Source of the DNA: Aquimarina intermedia
GTDB taxonomy: Bacteria; Bacteroidota; Bacteroidia; Flavobacteriales; Flavobacteriaceae
Assembly (NCBI RefSeq): GCF_008124785.1
Contig: NZ_VNHU01000002.1
Location: 496,001-560,000 of the forward strand
Direction: 5' to 3'
DNA length: 64,000 nucleotides
Under the pieces are notes generated by a model, which did no database searches, was not told the origin of the DNA, and saw nothing but the letters and a program-made list of their open reading frames with translations. The translations under genes were made by a program, and so were the position numbers. The first letter of the stretch is position 1, and the number at the start of each line of letters is the position of its first letter. Positions 53,045 to 62,121 of this stretch are shown in pieces.

Positions 53045-53287
53045 TTATGAATTAAATAACTCTTCCTTAGTGATAGTCTCAGTAACTTCAATATCCTTAA
53101 GTAAAAACATAAAAGCTAAGTCCTCTTTTTGCTCCGCAGATAATTGTTGTAAGCGATTTTCTCGTTTATAATCAATATAAAATGCTACAGCTTCCTCAAT
53201 TACCTTTTTTACGCTTGAATTCTCGATAGCGGCAATTAATTTGAGTTTGGGAATCAAATCGTCCTGAACATCAATAATTTTTCTCAT
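53045..53287 (-). CDS. antitoxin of the RelE/ParE-like pair
   Basis: An 80-residue protein. Residues 1-40 (MRKIIDVQDDLIPKL, VKKVIEEAVAFYIDY) fit a ribbon-helix-helix DNA-binding dimer, and the acidic C-terminal half would wrap the toxin. The gene precedes the toxin by three bases, the usual order. The start codon abuts a short AT-only tandem repeat that may be the operator. Confidence 0.7.
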   Translation of the reverse strand: MRKIIDVQDDLIPKLKLIAAIENSSVKKVIEEAVAFYIDYKRENRLQQLSAEQKEDLAFMFLLKDIEVTETITKEELFNS

Positions 53288-53325
53288 ATATATTATATAT
53301 ATTATATATCAAATATATAGTATTT
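53288..53325. promoter_or_regulatory. AT-only tandem repeat upstream of the toxin-antitoxin pair
   Basis: TATATATTA repeated about two and a half times (9-base unit), followed by TATATCAAATATATAG. The repeats are self-complementary and lie directly upstream of the antitoxin ATG (53287). This is a likely promoter/operator for autoregulation; the exact site is inferred. Confidence 0.4.
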
Positions 53326-53369
53326 CAATTAATTTTTAAAATGTATATTCGTCCTAACAAAGGATTATT

Positions 53370-53894
53370 ATGGGATATATCGATATTATATTAGGCATTT
53401 TACTGCTATGGGGGCTTATAAGGGGGTTTAGCAAAGGGCTTATAGTTTCTTTGGCTTCTTTGGTAGCACTCGTTGCCGGAATCTATATAGCGATACACTT
53501 TTCACATATAGTAGGAGCATATCTTGAACAATATGTAAGCTGGGAAGAAGGAGTCACGCAGTTACTAGCTTTTGCCCTCACCTTCATCGTTGTCGTTTTG
53601 TGCGTCTCTCTTATCGGAAAAATACTTACAAGAGTGGCTCATGCTGTTGCTTTGGGAATTCTAAATAAATTACTGGGAGCCGCCTTTGGGATTCTTAAAA
53701 TGGCATTTATAGCAAGCGTGATAATTATGTTTATAGATGCTGGCAATATCACGTTACATATGATTGATGAAGAGACCTTGGACGAATCAATTCTTTATCG
53801 CCCTGTACAGGCTATTGCGCCCGCTATTTTACCCGAAATAATAGAAAAGGCTTCCCAAAAGGAAGCCCAGTCTAACAATTTACATACTGCTTGA
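53370..53894 (+). CDS. cvpA: CvpA-family membrane protein
   Basis: A 174-residue protein with four membrane segments, beginning with IDIILGILLLWGLIRGFSKG, the CvpA hallmark. In E. coli CvpA is needed for colicin V production and for growth in bile, but the exact role is open. The 3' end of the gene (53849-53867) also contains a hairpin that acts as the terminator of the convergent SulP gene. A TATATTCG box at 53344-53351 is a candidate -7 element. Confidence 0.88.
   Translation: MGYIDIILGILLLWGLIRGFSKGLIVSLASLVALVAGIYIAIHFSHIVGAYLEQYVSWEEGVTQLLAFALTFIVVVLCVSLIGKILTRVAHAVALGILNKLLGAAFGILKMAFIASVIIMFIDAGNITLHMIDEETLDESILYRPVQAIAPAILPEIIEKASQKEAQSNNLHTA
53849..53867 (-). terminator. terminator of the SulP gene embedded in cvpA
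   Basis: On the minus strand: GGCTTCC, loop TTTTG, GGAAGCC, then TTTTCT. The perfect 7-base stem with a T tail lies inside the last codons of the rightward cvpA gene and 32 bases beyond the leftward SulP stop (53899), so one DNA segment encodes a peptide and ends another gene. Confidence 0.7.
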
Positions 53895-53898
53895 TCGA

Positions 53899-55752
53899 TT
53901 AATAGATATCTGCAACATTATTTTTGATGTACGCTACACAATCGTCAAAATTTTCGAAGAGATGTTTCTCAGGAATTAAGTCTGGTATAATATCAATTCT
54001 TTTCATTAAATATCCAGGCTGGTTTTGTAAGCCCGTAACAAAGGTTCTGATATTTCGTTGTTCTAAACTTAAGATAATTTCTTCAAGGGTATATACCCCC
54101 GATTGATCCATATACGGTACCTTATCCATTCTTAGAATTACATGCGTAGCCGTTGGGGGTATCTGTTGAGCTAACTGCTGCAATTCACTAGTAGCACCAA
54201 AAAACACGGGTCCATTAAGATGTTTTACAAAAACTTCTTCTTTTAAATTTTCAGGAAAATTAATTTCGTCTATCCAATTTTTCACTCCAGTTTCCTTCTC
54301 TAATCCTTTTAATGAGTCAACTGTAGAGTCCTTAGCGGTAACATCTCCCATCTTTTTCATGAATAAAAGAGAAGCCAACACCAAGCCAATACCTACGGCA
54401 TATACCAAATCCCAAAACACAGAAAGTAACATTACAACTAGCATAATAGCAACCTCCACTTTTGGCATACTAGGAATTGCTTTTAACCCTTTGTAATCCA
54501 TAACGCCAATACCAACAGTAATTAATATACCGGCTAATACTGCAGCAGGTATCTGAGAAGCTACCGGACCAAGAGCTAGGAGTATTACTAATAATAGTAC
54601 CCCTGCGATCATACCCGAAAGCCTTGTTTTTCCTCCCGAGTTTATATTTACCACAGTACGAATCGTTGCTCCGGCCCCCGGAATACCACCAAAAATTGCC
54701 GCTACACTATTTCCTATACCTTGTCCAACCAGTTCTTTATTAGGATTATGCTTTGTTTTTGTCATATTATCGGCGACTACAGATGTAAGTAAACTATCGA
54801 TTGCACCCAAAAACGCCAAAGACAAGGCAGAAAAAACGTAAGGGGTAATAGCGCCTAGCTTAAATTCTGTAAAAATCCCAAGATTAGGGATGGGAAATCC
54901 ACTGGGGATTTGCTCTATCGGACGATATTCTAAATTCAAACCATATGCAGCACCGGACACTATCAACAAAGCAACTAACGTACTGGGTATCGCAGTGGTT
55001 ATTCGCTTAAAGCCGTAAATAATTACTATCGTAATCAAACACAAAATAAGCTCGAGCATATTTACATTTGAAATAGCTCTCGGCAAGCTAATAATCGCTC
55101 CCCAAACACCTCCACTCTCTTTTCCGGCTTGTACTGTAGCCTCTGATGTGATCTCTTGTTGAGAAATATTTTTAGCACGACGTATGGTTTCTTCAAAATC
55201 TTCCAAAACCAATATGCCTTCTCCTGCTTCTTCCTTTAATATTTTATCTAAAATCACCTCTTCAGCAACGGGTTTAAAGGTGTTGACGTACTCCACATCT
55301 TCTTTTGGATAATACCCTAAGGCCGGGAGCAATTGTGTGATTAAGATCATCACCCCGATTGCAGTCATAAATCCTGATATCACAGGGTACGGTATATATT
55401 TTATATACTTACCTATTCCGAGTGCACCTAAACCTATTTGCATAAGACCTGCCAATACAAAAACCGTTAAAATAGCTGGTAGAGCTTTAGTAACATCTCC
55501 ATCATTTGCAGCTATAATACCGGCTATAACCACCATACTTACCGCTGTCATCGGGGCAGTTGGTCCAGAAATTTGAGTATTGGTTCCACCAAATAAAGCA
55601 GCAAAAAAGCTAATGAAAATAGCCCCATATAGTCCAGCACTAGGACCTAAACCTGAAGAAACTCCAAAGGCTAACGCCAAAGGTAGCGCCACAATACCTG
55701 CTGTTAATCCTCCAAAAGTATCCCCCTTTAAATGTCTAAAAAATCCTTTCAT
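53899..55752 (-). CDS. SulP-family anion transporter with STAS domain
   Basis: A 617-residue carrier: 10-14 membrane segments in residues 10-480, with family blocks GLTAGIVALPLALAFG and GPTAPMTA, and a STAS domain from about 490. It differs from its neighbour by a hydrophilic insert of about 80 residues (about 150-230). SulP proteins move sulfate, bicarbonate or other anions. Location next to carbonic anhydrase and a second SulP favours bicarbonate. A terminator on the minus strand is embedded in cvpA. Confidence 0.9.
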   Translation of the reverse strand: MKGFFRHLKGDTFGGLTAGIVALPLALAFGVSSGLGPSAGLYGAIFISFFAALFGGTNTQISGPTAPMTAVSMVVIAGIIAANDGDVTKALPAILTVFVLAGLMQIGLGALGIGKYIKYIPYPVISGFMTAIGVMILITQLLPALGYYPKEDVEYVNTFKPVAEEVILDKILKEEAGEGILVLEDFEETIRRAKNISQQEITSEATVQAGKESGGVWGAIISLPRAISNVNMLELILCLITIVIIYGFKRITTAIPSTLVALLIVSGAAYGLNLEYRPIEQIPSGFPIPNLGIFTEFKLGAITPYVFSALSLAFLGAIDSLLTSVVADNMTKTKHNPNKELVGQGIGNSVAAIFGGIPGAGATIRTVVNINSGGKTRLSGMIAGVLLLVILLALGPVASQIPAAVLAGILITVGIGVMDYKGLKAIPSMPKVEVAIMLVVMLLSVFWDLVYAVGIGLVLASLLFMKKMGDVTAKDSTVDSLKGLEKETGVKNWIDEINFPENLKEEVFVKHLNGPVFFGATSELQQLAQQIPPTATHVILRMDKVPYMDQSGVYTLEEIILSLEQRNIRTFVTGLQNQPGYLMKRIDIIPDLIPEKHLFENFDDCVAYIKNNVADIY

Positions 55753-55805
55753 TGTGTTAGTTTAATATTTAATAACAATGATAATAAAACTAATTAGGAT
55801 TTAGC

Positions 55806-55843
55806 CTAAAAAAAAGCCTAAGTAGCAGATACTTAGGCTTTTT
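55806..55843 (-). terminator. terminator of the carbonic anhydrase gene
   Basis: An 11-base perfect stem (55814-55824 with 55830-55840), a five-base loop, then eight T on the minus strand, 20 bases after the carbonic anhydrase stop and 54 bases before the first SulP gene. Confidence 0.85.
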
Positions 55844-55863
55844 TGGGAAAGTTTTAGGGTTTT

Positions 55864-56496
55864 CTAATTATCAAAGAAAGTAACCTTACCATCATTGATG
55901 TCGTACATACCACCTATAATTATAATTTCTTTATTTTCCTCCATTTCGCGAAGTACTTCGCTTTGTTTTCTAATATTGTCAATTGTCAGGTGAACATTTT
56001 TAACAGCCACTTCATTAACAAAATCAATATTTTTAGAAGTTCTCTTAGACGGATCAGAGGGCTCAGTAACTCCTTCAACTGCAGGTTTTATTTTACTAAG
56101 CAGGGCTGTCAAATTTCCTAACTTAGCATCGTCGCAGGCTCCTTTTACAGCACCGCAACTTGTATGACCCAATACCAATACTACTTTAGTGCCTGCAAGT
56201 TTACAAGCGAATTCCATACTCCCTAAGATATCTTCATTCACAAAATTTCCCGCCACCCTTGCGCTAAAAATATCACCTATACCTTGATCAAAAATTAATT
56301 CTGAAGACACTCTGGAATCTATACAACTTAGAATAGTAGCGAATGGGTACTGTCCATTGGTAGTATCTTTCACTTGCTCTAAGAGATCCCTATCGGCTTT
56401 ACTATTATTTAAAAACCTTGCATTCCCTTCTTTGAGCATTTGTACTGCAACATCAGGGGTTATGCTCGCTTGTGTTTCTTTTGTATGTGCTTTCAT
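55864..56496 (-). CDS. beta-class carbonic anhydrase
   Basis: This 210-residue enzyme interconverts CO2 and bicarbonate. The zinc site is C58-x-D60-x-R62 in LSCIDSRVSSE together with H111 and C114 in GHTSCGAVKGAC. No signal peptide, so it is cytoplasmic. It is 25 bases after the second SulP gene and in the same direction, with the other SulP gene downstream, which points to joint bicarbonate uptake and hydration. Confidence 0.95.
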   Translation of the reverse strand: MKAHTKETQASITPDVAVQMLKEGNARFLNNSKADRDLLEQVKDTTNGQYPFATILSCIDSRVSSELIFDQGIGDIFSARVAGNFVNEDILGSMEFACKLAGTKVVLVLGHTSCGAVKGACDDAKLGNLTALLSKIKPAVEGVTEPSDPSKRTSKNIDFVNEVAVKNVHLTIDNIRKQSEVLREMEENKEIIIIGGMYDINDGKVTFFDN

Positions 56497-56520
56497 ATGT
56501 TGTGTATTTTAAAATTTTAG

Positions 56521-58101
56521 TTATTTTGTTCTCAAATTAATAAACTCAATATAACTCTGAGGGTTTTCTGCAATCCCACTTTCTGATATAAGTTTGATAT
56601 TAATATTTTTATTTTTGGCCTTCTCAGAGAAGTCATCTAAGATTTCTATAATATCGTTGTCCAAATATCTCGTTTTTCTAACATCTAATGTAAGATGAGT
56701 ATCCATCGGTAATTGATCTAGCTCTTTTAAGATGGCGCCTTTATTAAAGAAAGTTACTTCTTCGGCCAGGGTCATTTTAATGCTATGCTGACCATTGCTT
56801 TTGTCCTCAATATGTAAAAAATGTGAATTTTGATAGCTTTTAATTAGAATGACTACAATTCCCACTAATAAACCTAGACCAATCCCCCACAATAAATCGA
56901 TGAATACAATTCCCAATACAGTCACCATGAAAGGTACAAATTGTTTCCAACCTAATAAATACATTGTCTTGAATAATTTAGGTTTGGCTAACTTATAACC
57001 TACAATCAATAAAATAGAGGCTAACACCGACAGCGGAATCATATTTAATAATCTAGGAATTAGAATTACGGATATTAATAATAAAAATCCATGAATGATA
57101 GCCGACATTTTTGTCTTTCCTCCAGACTGTATATTAGCTGAACTACGAACGATTACTTGCGTTACAGGCAAACCACCAATCATACCGGAAATAATATTTC
57201 CAGTTCCCTGTGCTAATAATTCTCTATTGGTTGGCGTGACTCTTTTTTCAGGATCAATTTTATCTGTAGCCTCTACGCAGAGTAAGGTTTCCAAACTAGC
57301 TACTAATGCAATTGTGAATGCTGTAACCCAAATTTCCGGTCTGGTAATTACTCCGAAATTTGGAAAACTAAATTGACCAAGAAAAGAAGTAAAGTCGTCC
57401 GGTATAGGAACACTTACTAAATGATCTTTTGAAATAGAGAGTGCTTCTGAAGATGAAGTAAGTACATAATACAAAATACCTACTACAACAGCGACTAACG
57501 GACCTTGAATTATTTGAAAAATTTTACCCTGCTTACTTAATATCTTATCCCAAAGTAATAAAATTGCTAATCCAATTACCGCAATCACAGTGGCTCCCGG
57601 ACTTATAAAATTTATAGCATTGATAATTTCGGTAAAAGTGTTCTCCCCATCGATCTGGAAAAAAGAGAAATCTCCTTCTGGATCTGAATCATATCCAAAA
57701 AAGTGAGGGATTTGTTTTAGTATGATAATTATACCAATACCAGTTAACATTCCTTTAATTACTGAAGACGGAAAATAATAACCAATAATTCCTGCTTTTA
57801 AAGCACCAAATACTAGTTGAATAACACCTCCTAGAACTACAGCCACAAGAAAATTCTCATAGCCTCCTAATGCGCCTATTGCTGTTAGCACAATTGCAGC
57901 TAATCCCGCAGCAGGACCACTGACACCAATTTGCGAACCACTCAATGCTCCTACTATTATCCCACCTACAATTCCTGCAATAAGGCCTGAAAAAAGTGGT
58001 GCTCCACTCGCTAATGCGATTCCCAAACATAATGGTAGTGCTACAAAAAATACTACAATACTAGCTGGAAGATCATTTTTTATATTTTTAAAAATGCTCA
58101 T
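56521..58101 (-). CDS. SulP-family anion transporter, second copy, with STAS domain
   Basis: A 526-residue SulP carrier, with about 10-12 membrane segments (residues 10-420) and a C-terminal STAS domain (about 430-520). The N-terminus DLPASIVVFFVALPLCLGIALASG, and the blocks GSQIGVSGPAAGLAA and GNIISGMIGGLPVTQVIVRS, are typical. It lacks the insert of its neighbour, so the two are not recent duplicates. It is upstream of carbonic anhydrase by 24 bases and likely cotranscribed; BicA-type Na+/bicarbonate symport is the best guess, with sulfate the alternative. Confidence 0.9.
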   Translation of the reverse strand: MSIFKNIKNDLPASIVVFFVALPLCLGIALASGAPLFSGLIAGIVGGIIVGALSGSQIGVSGPAAGLAAIVLTAIGALGGYENFLVAVVLGGVIQLVFGALKAGIIGYYFPSSVIKGMLTGIGIIIILKQIPHFFGYDSDPEGDFSFFQIDGENTFTEIINAINFISPGATVIAVIGLAILLLWDKILSKQGKIFQIIQGPLVAVVVGILYYVLTSSSEALSISKDHLVSVPIPDDFTSFLGQFSFPNFGVITRPEIWVTAFTIALVASLETLLCVEATDKIDPEKRVTPTNRELLAQGTGNIISGMIGGLPVTQVIVRSSANIQSGGKTKMSAIIHGFLLLISVILIPRLLNMIPLSVLASILLIVGYKLAKPKLFKTMYLLGWKQFVPFMVTVLGIVFIDLLWGIGLGLLVGIVVILIKSYQNSHFLHIEDKSNGQHSIKMTLAEEVTFFNKGAILKELDQLPMDTHLTLDVRKTRYLDNDIIEILDDFSEKAKNKNINIKLISESGIAENPQSYIEFINLRTK

Positions 58102-58212
58102 AATTTAAAATTTCTTTGGTACCCATATAGGGTATACTATTTCATTTTGATAACGAGAAGATAGTATACAACTTCTCTGATAAAACGGACTAAATAAAGT
58201 TTGCTGAAAAAA

Positions 58213-58545
58213 TTACGAATAATCTGGAGGAGGTGTAGTGTATTCTAGGTATACAGAAGAATTACCAAAGTAAATTTCGGGATACTGATCGCAACAATAG
58301 TAAATTATTGCCAGGGCTTTGTCGTTGACAACTTGAGAAATAATCTCTTTTTCTTTGCTATCATCTTTTTCTTCAGAATTTTCTTTTCCTTCAGAATCCG
58401 ATTTCTCTTCTCCATCTTCCAGTACTGAAATCATAGAGGCTGTTTCATCTTGATAACAGTTCAATAACAATAAAGTGTAATTACCCAAACTTATTAAAAA
58501 ACATGTTATGATTAAAATTCGTGCTGTCTGAAGTTTTGTTATCAA
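58213..58545 (-). CDS. small membrane protein with acidic repeat region
   Basis: A 110-residue protein: an N-terminal hydrophobic segment (about 6-30), a Glu/Asp/Lys/Ser-rich middle (about 40-70, with short EEKDDSKEKE-type runs) and a tyrosine-rich tail. The start is TTG at 58545; there is no in-frame ATG before the hydrophobic segment. No family is recognised. It is 111 bases upstream of the second SulP gene in the same direction, so a role with the bicarbonate module is possible but unproven. Confidence 0.6.
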   Translation of the reverse strand: MITKLQTARILIITCFLISLGNYTLLLLNCYQDETASMISVLEDGEEKSDSEGKENSEEKDDSKEKEIISQVVNDKALAIIYYCCDQYPEIYFGNSSVYLEYTTPPPDYS

Positions 58546-58650
58546 TTAGAAAAATATTAGGAGACAAAAATAAAGGTAAAGCTTTCAGGTTTTGTTAAAT
58601 CAAATGTAAAATTATTTGAACAAAGGTAAATAAAAACAAAAATTTACTAC

Positions 58651-59400
58651 TTATAATTCCTTTAAATTCTTGGAAAACATCCATCCGCTTTTACCATCAG
58701 CTAGCCTGATGTTTTTCCAACTGTTTACTGTGCTGATAACTTTGACCTTAGTTCCCTCATGCAGTTCAAAAAGCTCTTCACTCCCAAGATTTGGCTCGCT
58801 TAACACCGCACTTTCTTTGGCAAAAATAATGGCATATTGATTGTTAGCCTTTAAAGACTGTTGTTGTTGAGCCAAAAAAATGATAAAAATCCCGATACCA
58901 AAAGATAACCAAGAACCTACAAAAAACCAACGTTTTTTTCTGGTGTCTGATGACCGTTGGTATCCAATAAACAATAGAACAAATGAAAGTATGCAAAATA
59001 CAGACAACCATGCCCATGTTTGTAATGAGAATAATGAGACTGTACGTTTAAATATTTTAGACAAAAATCCCTGTGGTATTTCGTCAATGACATCAACTGT
59101 CGCGTTACGTGCGAACGTCAAATTATTCTTTATATCTTGATTTGTTGGATTTAAACTTAAGGCCTTCTCGTAATAATAAATGCTGGGCCCTATTTCATTT
59201 TGTTTGTAATACGCATTAGCAAGATTAAAATATAATTCTTCAGACTCATACCCCTCCTCTATAACTCTAAGGTAATTTTTGATCGCTTCTTCGTATTTTT
59301 TTGCAGTATACAGTGCGTTTCCTCTATCAAAACTTTCTGTTTGCTGAGCACAAACACCTATACTCATTAAAAAAATAAATAAACCTACTATATTCTTCAT
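58651..59400 (-). CDS. batE: BatE: TPR and SH3-like membrane protein
   Basis: A 249-residue protein with a signal peptide (1-18), three TPR units (about 20-100, with YEEAIKNYLRVIEEG and GPSIYYYEKALSLNP), two transmembrane segments (about 130-180), and a C-terminal SH3-like domain (about 185-249, with VKVISTVNSWKNIRLADG). It is the last gene of the Bat (Bacteroides aerotolerance) operon. TPR plus SH3 is the classic BatE layout. It is 11 bases after batD. Confidence 0.85.
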   Translation of the reverse strand: MKNIVGLFIFLMSIGVCAQQTESFDRGNALYTAKKYEEAIKNYLRVIEEGYESEELYFNLANAYYKQNEIGPSIYYYEKALSLNPTNQDIKNNLTFARNATVDVIDEIPQGFLSKIFKRTVSLFSLQTWAWLSVFCILSFVLLFIGYQRSSDTRKKRWFFVGSWLSFGIGIFIIFLAQQQQSLKANNQYAIIFAKESAVLSEPNLGSEELFELHEGTKVKVISTVNSWKNIRLADGKSGWMFSKNLKEL

Positions 59401-59411
59401 TTTGTTTCTCT

Positions 59412-61178
59412 TTACAGTTGTTTATCCATGGCAGCTATCACCCGCGAAGCTTTCTCGTAATCCTGTTGCATTGCTGTAGAAGATAGCGGAGTGTATCTTG
59501 CAAATTCGCAACTCTCCAGTAATGCAACAAACTCAATAACCAACGCGTCGTCTACCTGACGCTCTCTCAGCAACCGCTGAATACGATCCTTACTCATATC
59601 ACTGGTTTGTATTTGAAGCTTTGCTTTCAAGTAATTGTGCAACGCACGCTCCATAGCTATATAAAAGGACTTAGGTTCACCTAGATTTTTTTTGGCTTCA
59701 GATAGATATTTTCTGGCCAATTTATCAGCTCTACGAACTCTACTACCGACAACATCATTCTTTCTGGCTTCTTGTTTTTTACCAAAAAATAAAAACAACG
59801 GGATAGCGAGTAAAGGTGTAATTAACGCTGTCCAATAGAGAGCTGACCCAAAGAAAGGTTCGCTGTTAATTTCTTTTAGGGTAGTTTTTAATTTAATAAA
59901 CTTAAATTGTCTTCCACTCTGTGTGACAACTTGTTTTTGCACAGTATCATCTGAAGAAGTGACTATGCGTTGACCATCGGGTCCTTTTCCTACATTCAAT
60001 AGGACTTCTTGTGATGTAATTGTTTTATAGGAATTAGAGGACACATCGAAATAAGAAAAGCGCAACGCAGGAATCGGATATTTGCCTTTGAACTGAGGAA
60101 CCAGGGTGTACGTGTCTGTTACCGTACCTTCCATACCCCCTAAATTTGTACGTACTCGTTCGCTGTGTTCCGGCTCATATTGTTCCAAACCGCTTGGCAC
60201 AGTTAAATTGGGAAGATCAAATAATTTTAAATTTCCTTCTCCGCTCACCTCAACTTTTACTTCTAAGGACTCTGAAGCGTCCAGTTCAGTTCTACTCGCT
60301 TTTACTTTGAAATCAAAATCACCCACCGCTCCGGTAAATCCCTCCGGTTTCCCGTTTTCGGGTAAAGGTTTGACGTTGATTGTGCGATTGCCGGCGGCGA
60401 CCGTTTTATTTACGGTTGAGTACAGTCTACCTCCAAAAATATCTCTGCGGTTAGTTGGTACATCCACAGCGATAGAAAGCGTAAGAGGTTCGATGTTTAA
60501 CTTACCTGTTTTTTGTGGATATAAAACGGTTTTACGAAGCACCACATATCTATAGGGCTCTCCTTCATAGGTTCCATTTTCCACTTTAAGTTGCTTCATA
60601 TCGATAGCCTGACTCCAAAAATCACTGTATTTTGGGCTATCCAGTTCGTTCCAGTTGCTTACACTGATTCTAGGACTTACATACAATTTGTACACCACCG
60701 TTATCGCTTCATTCAAATACGGATTAGCTTTGGAAACTTCTGCAACTAAATGTAAGTTTTCACTAGCAATATAATCTGAATTATTTCCGTCTTTGGGTTT
60801 GTCGACCGCAGCGGTTACCTCAACTCGTACCGGTAAGGTTTTATAAGTTTCACCATCTATTTGAATCTGTGCTTGTGCAATAGTAAATTTTCCGCGTTGT
60901 GTAGGGGCAAGAAAATAGCTAAACGTTTTTGCATACGACCGTTTACCATTAATCCATGAGTTACTAATAGATTGATTGGGGCCACCCACTACCGTAAAAC
61001 CCGAAAAATCAGGTGGGGTAAAATTATCGCCATCCTGGTTCATCTCAAAATCAACCCGTAAACGTTCATTAACGCCCAATTTTTTCTTACTAACCTTTGC
61101 TTCAAACTTTACTTGTGCCGTAGAAAACGTAACAGCACTTAAAGTAAAGAGCACCCATAACATTAATTTCAACTTCAT
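59412..61178 (-). CDS. batD: BatD: large surface or periplasmic beta-rich protein
   Basis: From the ATG at 61178 the product is 588 residues, with a signal peptide (1-22). Repeated beta-sandwich regions (oxygen-tolerance BatD-type) occupy about 23-430, then one transmembrane segment (about 440-465), and a cytoplasmic helical C-terminus. A longer reading to 61214 adds 12 residues before the signal peptide. The exact biochemical role of BatD is unknown; mutants in Bacteroides are less aerotolerant. It is in the operon between batC and batE. Confidence 0.88.
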   Translation of the reverse strand: MKLKLMLWVLFTLSAVTFSTAQVKFEAKVSKKKLGVNERLRVDFEMNQDGDNFTPPDFSGFTVVGGPNQSISNSWINGKRSYAKTFSYFLAPTQRGKFTIAQAQIQIDGETYKTLPVRVEVTAAVDKPKDGNNSDYIASENLHLVAEVSKANPYLNEAITVVYKLYVSPRISVSNWNELDSPKYSDFWSQAIDMKQLKVENGTYEGEPYRYVVLRKTVLYPQKTGKLNIEPLTLSIAVDVPTNRRDIFGGRLYSTVNKTVAAGNRTINVKPLPENGKPEGFTGAVGDFDFKVKASRTELDASESLEVKVEVSGEGNLKLFDLPNLTVPSGLEQYEPEHSERVRTNLGGMEGTVTDTYTLVPQFKGKYPIPALRFSYFDVSSNSYKTITSQEVLLNVGKGPDGQRIVTSSDDTVQKQVVTQSGRQFKFIKLKTTLKEINSEPFFGSALYWTALITPLLAIPLFLFFGKKQEARKNDVVGSRVRRADKLARKYLSEAKKNLGEPKSFYIAMERALHNYLKAKLQIQTSDMSKDRIQRLLRERQVDDALVIEFVALLESCEFARYTPLSSTAMQQDYEKASRVIAAMDKQL

Positions 61179-61221
61179 TATTACAATATTTTCTGGAAAA
61201 GTAAACTGATACAATCGGCTA

Positions 61222-62118
61222 TTACCAATCCTTATCTGTTTGCTTCACATTTCCTTTAACCTTTTTAGCATTAATCTTATCCTGTACTTTCTTTTCCTGA
61301 TTATTCATCGCTTCAAGTAAACTCTTTACCTGCTGTGGTGATAACTGACCCTGAACGGGCTTAGGAGCTCCTTGTTGTGGTTCATCTTTCTTGTCACCAG
61401 CATCCTTCCCTTCATCAGTTTTATCATCTTTAGGTTCTCCATTCTTTTTGTCATCTTTTGGATCATCACCTTCTTTTTCTTTATCTCCTTGGTCACCCTG
61501 ATCTTTTTTATCTCCCTGATCACCTTTTTCTTTCTGATCCTTATCTTTCTTGTCCTGGTCTCCCTGATCCCCTTGATCTTTTTTATCTTGGTCTTTTTGA
61601 TCCTTGTTCTGGTCTTTATCGTCCTGATCCTGATCTTTGTTTTGCTCTTGCTTTTTTTCTTCTTCCTCAAGCATCTTTTTTGCTAATGCCAGATTATATC
61701 GAGTTTCATTATCCTTTGTGTTATTTCTTAAAGCATTTTTATAAGCTTCGACCGCTTCTTGATATTTTTTTTGCTCCATAAAGGTGTTCCCCAAATTATG
61801 AAATGCTTTATGCTTTTCTAATTTGTTGGTTGCCGTTTTTGTGGTTTCTGCATATCGTACGATAGCCTCATCGTACTTTTCTGAATTGTAATACGCATTA
61901 CCTAAATTATATTTAGCATCTACAGCATCAGGATTTTTGGCTATTGCCTTTCGATATTCACCTTCGGCTTTGGGGAAATTACCATCCCTGATCAAACTTT
62001 GGTTACCTAGTGCCAAATGCTCTTTTGCTTCACTCTCTAATTGTTTTAAATCCTTCTCCTGTGCAAAAGAAAGTATCGTCCAACAACATGCTATAATACA
62101 TATACTCTTTTTCATCAT
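61222..62118 (-). CDS. batC: BatC: TPR protein with acidic/lysine repeat region
   Basis: A 298-residue protein. It has a signal peptide (about 1-19) and three or more TPR units (about 30-140, with AVDAKYNLGNAYYNSEKYDEAI). Then come about 90 residues of low-complexity Gln/Asp/Lys runs (the encoding DNA at 61371-61670 is highly repetitive), and a short conserved C-terminus (LSPQQVKSLLEAM). The low-complexity part is typical of BatC. Both ATG 62118 and 62115 are possible starts. It ends 43 bases before the batD start. Confidence 0.88.
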   Translation of the reverse strand: MMKKSICIIACCWTILSFAQEKDLKQLESEAKEHLALGNQSLIRDGNFPKAEGEYRKAIAKNPDAVDAKYNLGNAYYNSEKYDEAIVRYAETTKTATNKLEKHKAFHNLGNTFMEQKKYQEAVEAYKNALRNNTKDNETRYNLALAKKMLEEEEKKQEQNKDQDQDDKDQNKDQKDQDKKDQGDQGDQDKKDKDQKEKGDQGDKKDQGDQGDKEKEGDDPKDDKKNGEPKDDKTDEGKDAGDKKDEPQQGAPKPVQGQLSPQQVKSLLEAMNNQEKKVQDKINAKKVKGNVKQTDKDW

Positions 62119-62121
62119 CCT

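Noticed and set aside
61326-61781. Several ORFs on both strands over the batC repeat region
   Set aside because: They arise from the repetitive Asp/Gln/Lys-coding DNA read in other frames; only the batC frame continues into conserved TPR units.
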